This document shows positions 34,186-42,708 of a DNA stretch of 64,000 bases, one piece after another; position 1 is the first letter of the stretch; each line of letters begins with the position of its first letter. The stretch is from contig NZ_VSEY01000036.1 of NCBI RefSeq assembly GCF_008086045.1, positions 62,001 through 126,000 on the forward strand, read 5' to 3'. The notes under the pieces are model-generated. The model searched no databases. It was not told the DNA's origin and worked only from the letters and a program-made list of their open reading frames with translations. The position numbers were made by a program, and so were the translations under genes. This DNA comes from Nonomuraea sp. PA05 (GTDB lineage Bacteria; Actinomycetota; Actinomycetes; Streptosporangiales; Streptosporangiaceae).

Positions 34186-34500
34186 TACGGCAGCGCCCCG
34201 CCCGCTCGTATCCTCCCGCCCCGCTCCTTCGTCCACTGGCAGCAGGACGGCATCTTCCACCAGCTCACCAGCCTGCTCCGCCGATCCGTCCGCACCACAG
34301 CCTGGCGTGACCCCGAGCCCACCGAATGCGTGATCGACGCCCAAGGCATCAAACCTCCACCAACGTGCCCCGCGCCCACCGGGGCTACGACGTCGGCAAG
34401 AAGATCGCCGGTCGCAAACACAGCATCATCACCGACAGCCTCGGCCTCCTCGCGGTGCTCGTCACCGCCGCCACCGACCAGCCCGCCTTCACGGGCAGGA
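34186..34500 (+). pseudogene. IS5-family transposase remnant
   Basis: The fragment reads RSFVHWQQDGIFHQLTSLLR and ECVIDAQGIK (first catalytic Asp region). After a one-base frameshift near 34350 it continues TSTNVPRAHRGYDVGKKIAG and RKHSIITDSLGLLAVLVTAA. This is the centre of an IS5/IS112-type DDE transposase. Both ends and the C-terminal Glu are lost, and no terminal inverted repeats are visible. Confidence 0.7.
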
Positions 34501-35292
34501 CGCCATCGTCCCAGCCACAGCCGGACAGCTTTTGTGCCATGGTGACCTCACGACTTGCTGGCTCGCACCCAGCTCAACGTGCCAGGAAGCCGAGCCCGGA
34601 GCGTGGAGCTCCGCGTCCCGCGTGCCTGTGCCGACAAGCGAGTCAAGAAGCCGAGGTGGCGCTCGCCTCGGCCGCGCGGCGGCAGGCTGGATGATCGAAA
34701 GGTTAGTTCTTTCCGCTGGACCGCAGTGCGCTGGACGCGTGGGCGTCCGGACGGCGTCCGGCCACGAAGCTCGGCTGGGCTCGTGCAGTGGGGCGCGGTG
34801 CGCATGCTCGGGTGCTCATGACCGACGACCCGCTGGCCGTTCCGCCGGGCGCGATCGCGTTCATGGCCGGACAACTTTCAGGGCATGTGGGAGCGAGGTG
34901 CGCCAGTACTTGGCGGCCCAGTCGCGCGGACGGCGTCGAACTCTCCGCGCTCTCAGTCCTCACCACCGAGCGCGGTCAGCCCTGATCGCTGCCACTCAGA
35001 GATATTTCGGGACAACGAGAAGGCTTCGGGCCCTTATGGTGGCGTCTCGGACCTCTCGGAAGAAGCCGTCGAAGGACCTGATCTGCACGAGGCCTTGGAC
35101 CGCGCCCACGCTGACGGCCTGGCCTGCGCGATCCTGGACGGCAACCTCCAAGCACCCTCGACACCCAGCGGGCCCCCTGCCCGCCCTCGCCGACAGCGTT
35201 CCCAGGATGAGGACAGCTCATTGATGGCCCTGGCCTCGGTCTGGTCGAACATCGCGCGAACCGCTGCCACCCCGCCGGTAGAGAATCTTCAG
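34501..35292 (+). other. Decayed DNA including a possible second transposase scrap
   Basis: No intact gene is present, and base composition is visibly less GC-biased than the flanks. The stretch 35039-35156 reads GVSDLSEEAVEGPDLHEALD, then ADGLACAILDGNLQAP. This resembles the segment before the first Asp of DDE_Tnp_4/IS5-like transposases, cut off right after DGN. The remainder (34500-35030) gives only short frames without recognisable motifs. Confidence 0.4.
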
Positions 35293-35727
35293 ATGAAGCG
35301 ACACAAAATCTTCCTCAGCGTTCGTGCGGACACCGACGAGGCGCTGGAGCAGGTCGCCGCACGCGTCGGACAAGCAATGACCTGCACTTTCGTCCGAGGT
35401 GAATTTCAACGGTGGCACGCACAAGTAGCGGAGGTCTTCGGCCTCAGACTCGCCCTGGTGGGCGAGTACGGAATCAGTGACAAGAAGGTGGCCAAACTCG
35501 TCGGCGTAGTCGCCGAGAAGGGCTTCCGCCACGCCCTGGACGGCGACGGTCCGATCGAGTACGAGCGAGTGGACATCAGTGCGTACGTGGTCGATCTGCT
35601 GACCATCCGCACCGGACTCCGGTGGTACCGGCCTACCGCGGAAGATCTTGCCGCCGAGGGCGCGGCAGCCCGCGGGATCGACGACTGGCATGGGCAGGTC
35701 GGCCCTCAGGAGGGCGAAGGCTGGTGA
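35293..35727 (+). CDS. Hypothetical protein, orphan
   Basis: The 144-residue soluble protein begins MKRHKIFLSVRADTDEALEQ. It continues FVRGEFQRWHAQVAEVFGLR, GISDKKVAKLVGVVAEKGFR and DISAYVVDLLTIRTGLRWYR. It is rich in charged residues with no membrane span. Codon use is more relaxed than in neighbours, and it lies amid transposase scraps, so recent transfer is likely. The ribosome site is weak. Size and setting would suit an immunity- or defence-related protein, but I recognise no family. Confidence 0.6.
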   Translation: MKRHKIFLSVRADTDEALEQVAARVGQAMTCTFVRGEFQRWHAQVAEVFGLRLALVGEYGISDKKVAKLVGVVAEKGFRHALDGDGPIEYERVDISAYVVDLLTIRTGLRWYRPTAEDLAAEGAAARGIDDWHGQVGPQEGEGW

Positions 35728-35856
35728 TGGTGGCCCACGCTTGGAGGCGCCGGTTCACCGCGTGATGCCCAGCCCGATCCTTTCGGGAGGTCTTGGTGCG
35801 CTGGAAGGTGATGCCCGACACCAAATCCCTTTGTCAGCAGGCTCTCTGGGGCTGGG

Positions 35857-36507
35857 CTACTCGCGTGGGACCTCAGTGACACTTTCGAGTACGAAGGTCT
35901 GCACATGGTCGATGGCTGCCCCCAGGGCGTCCTTCAGCGGGGCGATGTCGCGGGCGACCTGAGCGAGGAGCATGCCGCCCTGAAAGGCGGACAGCAGGAG
36001 ATGGGCCAGCCGGGTGGGATCGGCCTCAACGCTGAGGCGGCCGAGCCTCTGCATCCGTTCGAACCCCTCCCGGAAAACGTCTCTCCACTGCTCGAACGCG
36101 TTCGCGAGCTCCGCGCGAACGTCGAGGTCGGTCCTGATGATCTCGCTGGCGAGCGAGCCGAGGCTGCAGCCTTCCTGGCAGGAGCGCTCGTAGGCGATGT
36201 AGAAACCCGCCCACTCCCGCAGCGAGCCGAGGCTTTCAAAGCGGGTGAACCGCTCACTGCGATGGAACGTGAGGACGCGCTCCGCCTGCCATTCGATGAC
36301 CGCGAGGACCAGGCTCTCCTTGGTCGGGAAGTAGTGGTTGAGCTGTGACCCGCTGATGCCCGCCGCGCGACGGAGCTGCTCGTTGCTGGTCGCGTGGACG
36401 CCGTTGGTGTAGATGAGCTCCGCGGCGTGCTCGAGGATGCGGGCTCGGGTGGCCTGCCCCTTGTTCGTGAGCTTCTGCGGCACCTGGGCTTCCGTTGCGG
36501 CTTCCAT
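35857..36507 (-). CDS. TetR-family transcriptional regulator
   Basis: The 216-residue protein has an N-terminal HTH (TRARILEHAAELIYTNGVHA; LRRAAGISGSQLNHYFPTKE) and a helical ligand domain with SCQEGCSLGSLASEI. The cysteine-containing CQEGC loop is typical of TetR proteins paired with oxidoreductases. The ATG at 36507 (MEAATEAQ) is the plausible start. It diverges from an NADP-type oxidoreductase, and the shared gap has two operator-like dyads. Confidence 0.87.
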   Translation of the reverse strand: MEAATEAQVPQKLTNKGQATRARILEHAAELIYTNGVHATSNEQLRRAAGISGSQLNHYFPTKESLVLAVIEWQAERVLTFHRSERFTRFESLGSLREWAGFYIAYERSCQEGCSLGSLASEIIRTDLDVRAELANAFEQWRDVFREGFERMQRLGRLSVEADPTRLAHLLLSAFQGGMLLAQVARDIAPLKDALGAAIDHVQTFVLESVTEVPRE

Positions 36508-36522
36508 GACCACACGATAACC

Positions 36523-36602
36523 CAGATTGGGCTTGACAGCCCATATCTGCGACATGTTAACTGCCGTTAGTGGGCTGGCAAGCCCAAAAAGGGGCTTGCC
36601 AG
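36523..36602. promoter_or_regulatory. Two TetR-operator-like dyads over a divergent promoter
   Basis: TGGGCT-tgac-AGCCCA (36528-36543), extended by CAGAT and ATCTG, covers a consensus -35 box TTGACA (36533-36538) reading rightward. A second, stronger dyad CTGGCAAGCCC-aaaaag-GGGCTTGCCAG (36575-36602) lies between the promoter and the oxidoreductase gene. Both contain GGGCTTG. Their positions would let the TetR protein block the oxidoreductase promoter and possibly its own. Confidence 0.65.
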
Positions 36603-36630
36603 ACCGGCGAGCATGTACGGAGGCGCACCC

Positions 36631-37548
36631 ATGAAGGCGATCGTCGCGATGGATCAGGCCGTCGAAGCGGCCGGCATCACACTCGCGGAGCGGCCCGAGC
36701 CGACGCCGGCGATCAACGACGTCGTCGTCGCGGTCCACGCGTCGGGCTTCGTCCCCGCGGAGTGGGAGTGGCCCTCGACATGGGTCGATCGCTCCGGCCG
36801 CGAGCGCGCCCAGGCGATCATCGGCCACGAGGTCGCCGGAGTGGTCTCTTCCCTCGGCTACGGCACGACGGGGCTCTCACTGGGACAGCGGGTGTTCGGG
36901 ATCACCGACTGGCACCGCGATGGAACGCTGGCCGAGTTCGTGGCCGTGGAGGCACGCAACCTCGCGCCACTGCCAGGAGACGTCGACTTCACGGCGGGTG
37001 CGAGCCTGCCGATCTCCGGCCTGACCGCGTGGCAGGGCCTGTTCCAGCACGGTCGTCTCCGGGCCGGGCAGAGCGTCCTTGCCCACGGCGCCGCCGGTGC
37101 GGTCGGATCCATGGTGACGCAGCTCGCGAAGGAGTCCGGCGCCTACGTCATCGGCACCGGCCGGGCGGCGGACCGCCAGGCGGCGCTCGACTTCGGCGCG
37201 AACGAGTTCCTCGACCTCGACCACGAGAAACTTGACGACATCGGCGGGGTCGACCTGGTCTTCGACGTCATCGGCGGTGATGTCCAGAGGCGCTCGGCGA
37301 GCGTCGTCCGGCCTGGCGGGACGCTGGTGTCGGTGGTCGGGCCCGTTGAGGCTCGCCCTGCCGACGGCTTGGCGGTCGACTTCGTCGTGGAGTCCGTTCC
37401 GAGTCAGCTCGTGGAGATCGTAGAGCGGGTGCGAGACGGGCGCCTACGCACGCACATCGGAACCGTCGCGACTCTCGACGACGCCGTCTCCGCGCTCAAC
37501 CCGACAGAGCGGCGCAAGGGTAAGACCGTCATTCGTGTGCGGCCCTGA
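36631..37548 (+). CDS. NADP-dependent MDR oxidoreductase (quinone reductase-like)
   Basis: The 305-residue zinc-free MDR protein has GroES-like domain KAIVAMDQAVEAAGITLAER, IIGHEVAGVVSSLGYG, and Rossmann loop LAHGAAGAVGSMVTQLAKES (about 155). It ends at the standard KGKTVIRV strand. GGAGG 8 bp before the ATG at 36631 selects this start over 36613. It is divergent from the TetR gene and likely repressed by it; the inducer may be its substrate. Confidence 0.87.
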   Translation: MKAIVAMDQAVEAAGITLAERPEPTPAINDVVVAVHASGFVPAEWEWPSTWVDRSGRERAQAIIGHEVAGVVSSLGYGTTGLSLGQRVFGITDWHRDGTLAEFVAVEARNLAPLPGDVDFTAGASLPISGLTAWQGLFQHGRLRAGQSVLAHGAAGAVGSMVTQLAKESGAYVIGTGRAADRQAALDFGANEFLDLDHEKLDDIGGVDLVFDVIGGDVQRRSASVVRPGGTLVSVVGPVEARPADGLAVDFVVESVPSQLVEIVERVRDGRLRTHIGTVATLDDAVSALNPTERRKGKTVIRVRP

Positions 37549-37729
37549 GCGGAACCCCATGCTGACACCTGCTGCTCCTGCTCCATGTCAAGCAGGAACT
37601 CGTCGGCGAAGCCCCAGGCCCAGGCTCACCGGGTTCGACCGAGGCAGCGATCGGATGGCCGGTGGCCCGGTAGTGCGCCGCAAGGTCCTCGATGGCGTGT
37701 CGCCTATCACGAGGTATACCGGATGTAAC

Positions 37730-38200
37730 TCACAGTGGTGCGCCGGAATCACCTGGGAATTCGGCTGCATAGGCGGCCAGAGCGGCTTCGAAGTCCACGT
37801 TGTGTTTGATGGCCATGCGGTACTTACGGCGAAACCCGCCGCTCAAACGCTCCTTTCCGGCCAGAACCGAGTCGACGAGCCGCGCCACGTCGGCAGGTTC
37901 AGGCAGTACGCCCAGCTCAAGGTCGTGGTAGGTGTAGGCGTAACCGCGCGCGGCACCGGGCTCGTTGACGTCGAGCAACGCCCACCCGTGTTCCTCGTCC
38001 CATTCGAGGCTCATCCTGACGGAGTTCTCGAAGTCCGGGATATGCCAGTAGGGGTCCAGGAGCGAGATCCCCAGGCCACGCTTCAATTTGCCTGGCTCCC
38101 CGGCCGGTGCGGCACCTCCGTTTTCGACGCCCACGGCCGTCAGCGCGTTCGCTACAGCCCGGCCGTAACTGATGGCGTCGGCGCGTTTCCGTTCGCCCAT
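37730..38200 (-). CDS. DUF6292-like hypothetical protein
   Basis: The 156-residue protein starts MGERKRADAISYGRAVANAL. It contains DPYWHIPDFENSVRMSLEWD, then EEHGWALLDVNEP, matching the actinobacterial DUF6292 pattern (aromatic WDEE-HGW core). No catalytic motif or membrane span is seen. AAGGAC lies 7 bp before the ATG at 38200. Such proteins are often near SARP/XRE regulators, and the next gene on this strand is one. Family assignment is from memory of the pattern. Confidence 0.6.
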   Translation of the reverse strand: MGERKRADAISYGRAVANALTAVGVENGGAAPAGEPGKLKRGLGISLLDPYWHIPDFENSVRMSLEWDEEHGWALLDVNEPGAARGYAYTYHDLELGVLPEPADVARLVDSVLAGKERLSGGFRRKYRMAIKHNVDFEAALAAYAAEFPGDSGAPL

Positions 38201-38360
38201 GACCACGGTCCTTTCAACGCTGATCGCCTGGTTGCCTGCATTGAGTGGTGTAGCGCCATGGTGCCGGAGCATCGACCCGAAAGTGTACGAAACCGTGAGC
38301 GCTTCGGCGGGCCGTTTCCGGCCCTCGCCGACCTACGGGCGCACGCGCCGCTCGACCCAT

Positions 38361-41135
38361 TCACTGACTCCCATCGCTCAAGGGACGCCGCCCGCGGAGT
38401 TTGGCGGCGTCTGGATGATCCAGATCCTCCAGTATCCGCAAGGCATCGCGCCAAAGTCGATCCGCTCCGCCGCGATCACCTGAAACCAGAAGATTCTCAC
38501 TTAGCTGAGCAAGGGTGTCAGCCTCGTTGTATCGGTCACCCAGACACCTATAGAGATGAACCGAACGCTGATAGCAGGCCGTTGCCTCCGCGTAATCGCC
38601 CAGGTAACGATGAGCCAGCCCAAGGCTGTTATACGTGTTGGCTTCCCCGTGACGATCGTCGATCTCAAGATGCAAATCAAGCGCACGCGTGCAACTGTCG
38701 ATGGCCAGACCATAATCGCCCAGAAGTACCTGGTACCAGCCTGTCGCGTTCAACGCCCTGGCCATCCCCGCCCGATGGCCTGCTCGCTCGAAGAGCCGGA
38801 GAGATTGCAGCGCGCAGTGCAACGCCGCGTGGTGATCCTGTTGAAGGACGTGCACGGCCGACAAGTTCCCGTATGTGTGCGCCTGACCCACCACGTCATG
38901 CTCGGCCGCATAGACATCGAGAGCGGCAGAATAATGATGGTGGGCGTCGTCGTACTCGGTGAGCCGCAGATGTGCGCGCGCGAGATTCCGGAACGCCGCG
39001 GCTTGCCCCAAGGGGTGGTCACTGCGCTCCGCGGCCTCGATGGCCAGGCGCTGACAGGAAAGCTGGTCCTTCCAGTGGCCCTGCCGATCCAGGTAATCGG
39101 CAAGACTCCACGCCAGTTGCCAGACGTGCTCGTCCAAGGCGAGCTCAATGGCCAGGTGGACAGCCGCGAGGAGGGCGTCATGCTGCGCCGTGAACCATGA
39201 GAGGGCCTCGTCGTGATCGGCGAACGGTTCCAGCCGCACGCCGGGAAGAACCGGAGGCAGGACGATCGGATCGCGGTGCGGGCTCAGCAACTGCGCGGCG
39301 TCGTGCGCGCTGTGCAAGTAGTGCTCAAGCGCTCGGCGTGCGGCAGCGCGCCGGTCAACCGGAGCGTCGACGGCTTCCGCCAGCTCGGTTGCGTAGGTAC
39401 GCAGAAGATCATGGACGGTGAAGCGGCCAGGACGATACTCGTCGATCAAGTGCATGTCGGCCAATTCGGCCAGTTGAGCCTGCACATCCTGCAGCCGCGC
39501 CCCGGTCAGTGACGCTGCCACCGCCGCGGTGAAATGGGCGCCCGGGCAAAGGCTGAGCATGCGGAACAACCGAGCAGCCGGCTCGCTCAGCGCCCCGTAG
39601 GACCAGGAGAACACCGTACGCAAACACGTCGCCGCATCACCGCAATCGAACGCGGCGAGACCGGCCTTCAGCTGATCGACGATGGCTCTGAGCGGGAACT
39701 CATGCTGCACAGCGCCCCGGGCCGCGGCGATGGCCAGGGCAAGAGGCAAGCGCCCGCACGCCGTGATGAGTGCCTCAACGGCCGCGGGGTCGGCCCGCAG
39801 CCGTTCGCGATCAATGCGGCGCGCCAGCAGTTCGTACGCCTCATCAGTCGTGAAAAGGGCGAGCCGCAGGAGACGAGCGCCTTCGGTGGCGACCAGGCTG
39901 GACATCTGACGACGGCTTGTGACGACGACCAGGCATCTCCCACCGCCGGGCAGCAGCGGACGCACCTGCTCAGCGTCACGGGCGTTGTCCAGCAGAATCA
40001 GCACCCGCCGATGCGCGAGCACACTCCGGAACTGCGCAGCCGCCCGATCCGGATCAGCCGGTATCTGCTGGGAGGGGACATGCAGGGCATGGAGAAATCC
40101 GCGCAGCGCATCGGCGGCTTCCACCGTGTTCGCGAGTCCATACCCACGGAGATTGACGTACAGCAGCCCATCGGGGAATCGGTCGCGGACACGGTGCGCC
40201 CAGTGCACCGCGAGTGTCGTCTTGCCGATACCCGCCGTTCCCGCGATGGCCACGACGGTGGCGACGGGCGGCGCGCCGTCATCGGGCAGAAGGGCATCGA
40301 GATGTTTCACATGCTCTTCGCGACCGGAGAAACCGACGATGTCGGCCGGAAGCTGCATCGGTGGCAGGGACGCGACGCCGGCCCGGTCAAGTGATGGGGG
40401 CTGAGCGACGAGGGAAGGATCCGCCCGGAGAATCGCCAGCTCCAATCGGATGAGCTCCTCTGCCGGGTCGAGACCCACCTCCTCCCTCAGCCTGTTCTTC
40501 ATCCGCCTGTAGCACTCCAGGGCCTCGTCGCTTCTCCCCTCCCGGTGCAGGGCCAGCATGAGCTGACCGGTGATCCGCTGCCGGTACGGGTATGCGGACG
40601 CCAGAGCGGAGAGCCTGCCGATCGCGGAGCGGTGCCGGCCGAGCCGTAGTTCGGTGTCCATCTGGTCCTCGATCGCCCGTAATCGCAGTTCGGCCAGCTC
40701 CTCACGCAGATGCTCAGCCGCGACCTCATGCGTGAGACCATCGCCGCGCCACAGGCTGAGTGCCTCGGAGTACAAGGCCGCCGCCGTGCTGTCGTCGGCG
40801 TCTCGTGCGCTGGCGAGCAGATCGCGAAATCGGTGCACGTCAACGCTGGCCCGATCCACCGTCAGGCGGTAGCACGGACCTTCGCGTTCAATGTTGAGTG
40901 CCTGATCGATCGTGCGCAGTCGCGCACGCAGCCGGGAGATCAACGACTGGACGGTGCGCCGGGCGGATTCCGGGGCCTCCTCCGCCCAGGCCAGTTCGAC
41001 CAGTCTGTCGATGGGAACCCAGCGGTTGGCCTCCAGCAGCAGCACAGCGAGCACAAGGCGTTCCTTGCGTGAACCCATGGGAATACGTCGCCCGGCGGCG
41101 AAGATCTCCATCGCGCCGAGAAGCCGGAATCGCAT
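38361..41135 (-). CDS. SARP/AfsR-type regulator (OmpR-HTH, BTAD, NB-ARC, TPR)
   Basis: The 924-residue STAND-type regulator starts MRFRLLGAMEIFAAGRRIPM. It has a winged helix (1-95), a BTAD domain (about 100-245, RDLLASARDADDSTAAALYS), a P-loop IAGTAGIGKTTLAVHWAH near 300 and Walker B VLILLDNAR near 380. A TPR array of roughly six units follows (650-900, e.g. AKAYNSLG-like YNSLGLAHRYLGDYAEATAC). GAGGTAGG precedes the ATG. It is 32 bp downstream of a flavoprotein gene on the same strand, so it may govern that gene or a nearby secondary-metabolism locus. Confidence 0.9.
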   Translation of the reverse strand: MRFRLLGAMEIFAAGRRIPMGSRKERLVLAVLLLEANRWVPIDRLVELAWAEEAPESARRTVQSLISRLRARLRTIDQALNIEREGPCYRLTVDRASVDVHRFRDLLASARDADDSTAAALYSEALSLWRGDGLTHEVAAEHLREELAELRLRAIEDQMDTELRLGRHRSAIGRLSALASAYPYRQRITGQLMLALHREGRSDEALECYRRMKNRLREEVGLDPAEELIRLELAILRADPSLVAQPPSLDRAGVASLPPMQLPADIVGFSGREEHVKHLDALLPDDGAPPVATVVAIAGTAGIGKTTLAVHWAHRVRDRFPDGLLYVNLRGYGLANTVEAADALRGFLHALHVPSQQIPADPDRAAAQFRSVLAHRRVLILLDNARDAEQVRPLLPGGGRCLVVVTSRRQMSSLVATEGARLLRLALFTTDEAYELLARRIDRERLRADPAAVEALITACGRLPLALAIAAARGAVQHEFPLRAIVDQLKAGLAAFDCGDAATCLRTVFSWSYGALSEPAARLFRMLSLCPGAHFTAAVAASLTGARLQDVQAQLAELADMHLIDEYRPGRFTVHDLLRTYATELAEAVDAPVDRRAAARRALEHYLHSAHDAAQLLSPHRDPIVLPPVLPGVRLEPFADHDEALSWFTAQHDALLAAVHLAIELALDEHVWQLAWSLADYLDRQGHWKDQLSCQRLAIEAAERSDHPLGQAAAFRNLARAHLRLTEYDDAHHHYSAALDVYAAEHDVVGQAHTYGNLSAVHVLQQDHHAALHCALQSLRLFERAGHRAGMARALNATGWYQVLLGDYGLAIDSCTRALDLHLEIDDRHGEANTYNSLGLAHRYLGDYAEATACYQRSVHLYRCLGDRYNEADTLAQLSENLLVSGDRGGADRLWRDALRILEDLDHPDAAKLRGRRPLSDGSQ

Positions 41136-41167
41136 CAAAGACCTACCTCAACAGCAGATTTCTTCTC

Positions 41168-42349
41168 TCATCCGACCGGACCAGGCTCGCGGGTGGCGCG
41201 TCCGCCCCGCGAGAGGCTCACCGGGGCCGGGTAGCGGTGCGTCTTCACGTACGCCTTGGGCGGAGTGCTGCTGACCCACTCCTTGTAAAGCACGGCGGCC
41301 TTGCCCTTCAGGTAGAAGCGGCCCGGGGTGTCGTCGTGGCGGGTGAACTGGATGACGGCGTCCTTACGGCCCAGGCTGAGCGGCTGGTGGAAGTAACCGA
41401 ACCGGAACGGCTTGACCGCGCGGCCTCGCAACTCGCGGGCGATGGAGTCAGCGGCGTGGGCAGCCGACGGCATACCGCTCTGGCAGGTGCCGTGGATCGC
41501 CCCCCAGGCCTGGCGGGCCGCCGCGGCGTCGCCGATCGCGTAGATCTCCGGGTGGGACAGCGACCGCAGCGCCGGGTCGACCAGTATGAGGCCCTTGCGG
41601 TCGACTTCGATGCCGGACTCGGCGGCGAGCGCGTGAGCCTTGACGCCGGCCGTCCAGAGGCTCACGTCCGCCGGGATCAGGCGGCCGTCGGCCACCTCGA
41701 CGCTGTCCGGCAGCACCTTGGTGATCCGCGCGCCGGTGTGGACAGTCACGTCAAGCCGCTCGAACACGGAGTACAGGTAGGCGCGCGCCTTCTCACCCAT
41801 CATCCAGCCGGGCTGCTCCGTGCTGATGAGGGACACCTTCAGGTTCGGGTGGTTCTCGGCGATCTCGGTGGCGGCCTCGATCCCGGTCAGCCCGCCACCG
41901 CAGACGGCGACGGTCCCGCCGTTCTCCGCCAGTGACGCCAGGCGCAGCGCCATGGAGCGGGCCGGCCGGGGGCCGTTCAACGTGTAGGCATGGTCGTCGG
42001 CGCCGGGGACGACGCTCGTGTCGGTGTAGCTGCCGAGCGCGTACACCAGCTTGTCGTAGGGCAGCGTCCGCGCGCTGTCGCCCGCGTTGACCGTGACCTC
42101 GCGCCGCGTGGTGTCGATGGCGGTGGCCCAGCCCCGCACGAAGGTCACGCGCTCGCCGACCAGTTCGGGAATCCGGAAGTCGGCCAGCTCATGGCCCGCC
42201 GCGACCTGGTGCATGCGCAGCCGCTCGGTGAACCGCTCCGACGGGTTGACCAGAGTGATCGACACGTCCAGCTTCCGGGTGCGCAGCGCCAGTCGTACCG
42301 CGCACATCACCCCGGTATAGCCGCCGCCGAGGACAACGATGTTCTTCAC
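41168..42349 (-). CDS. NAD(P)/FAD oxidoreductase (NDH-2-like)
   Basis: The 393-residue protein opens with FAD-binding KNIVVLGGGYTGVMCAVRLA. It has a second dinucleotide loop GTVAVCGGGLTGIEAATEIA (about 140-165) and PEIYAIGDAAAA near the FAD phosphate. The C-terminal half carries no clear membrane helix. It is most like type II NADH dehydrogenases or ferredoxin-reductase-like quinone reductases. The GTG start at 42349 has GGGAG upstream. It heads a two-gene unit with the SARP regulator. Confidence 0.85.
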   Translation of the reverse strand: MKNIVVLGGGYTGVMCAVRLALRTRKLDVSITLVNPSERFTERLRMHQVAAGHELADFRIPELVGERVTFVRGWATAIDTTRREVTVNAGDSARTLPYDKLVYALGSYTDTSVVPGADDHAYTLNGPRPARSMALRLASLAENGGTVAVCGGGLTGIEAATEIAENHPNLKVSLISTEQPGWMMGEKARAYLYSVFERLDVTVHTGARITKVLPDSVEVADGRLIPADVSLWTAGVKAHALAAESGIEVDRKGLILVDPALRSLSHPEIYAIGDAAAARQAWGAIHGTCQSGMPSAAHAADSIARELRGRAVKPFRFGYFHQPLSLGRKDAVIQFTRHDDTPGRFYLKGKAAVLYKEWVSSTPPKAYVKTHRYPAPVSLSRGGRATREPGPVG

Positions 42350-42708
42350 GGGTTTCTCCCTGCTTTCGTCGTTCTTGCAGGTCGAAACGCTACGGGCGCG
42401 GCACCGCCCGGGGTATCGGACGTCTTCCCTATATGTTCAGCCGGAGCCATCGGGCACTGTCTCACACGTCGATGAGCACCCCGATCCGGCTTCTGCAACA
42501 CCATCCGGCGAACGTCACATGATCGAGAAGAGACACGCCTTATCGGCGCTGCTGGGGACCGCCGTGGCAGAGGACGGTCTCCACGTTCTCATGATCCGTC
42601 ATGCCATCGGGCACGCCGGCGCCGCACCTGCCGCACCTGCCGGAGCCGCCGCCGACCACGCCTGCGGCTCGTGCCGACCGGCGCAGGCTTCTGGTATAGC
42701 TGCTGGGC
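42350..42708. other. 359-bp divergent intergenic region, no gene seen
   Basis: This lies between the flavoprotein (leftward) and xylanase (rightward) genes. The last bases before the xylanase ATG contain TTCTGGTATAGCTGC, a fair -10 (TATAGC). A GC-rich GCACCTGCC duplication sits near 42630. I found no convincing gene, operator or terminator. Confidence 0.4.

Noticed and set aside
37549..37729. Minus-strand coding trace (AIEDLAAHYRATGHPIAASV) before the DUF6292-like gene
   Set aside because: It is short, has no start and no recognisable family, so it is not called as a gene.
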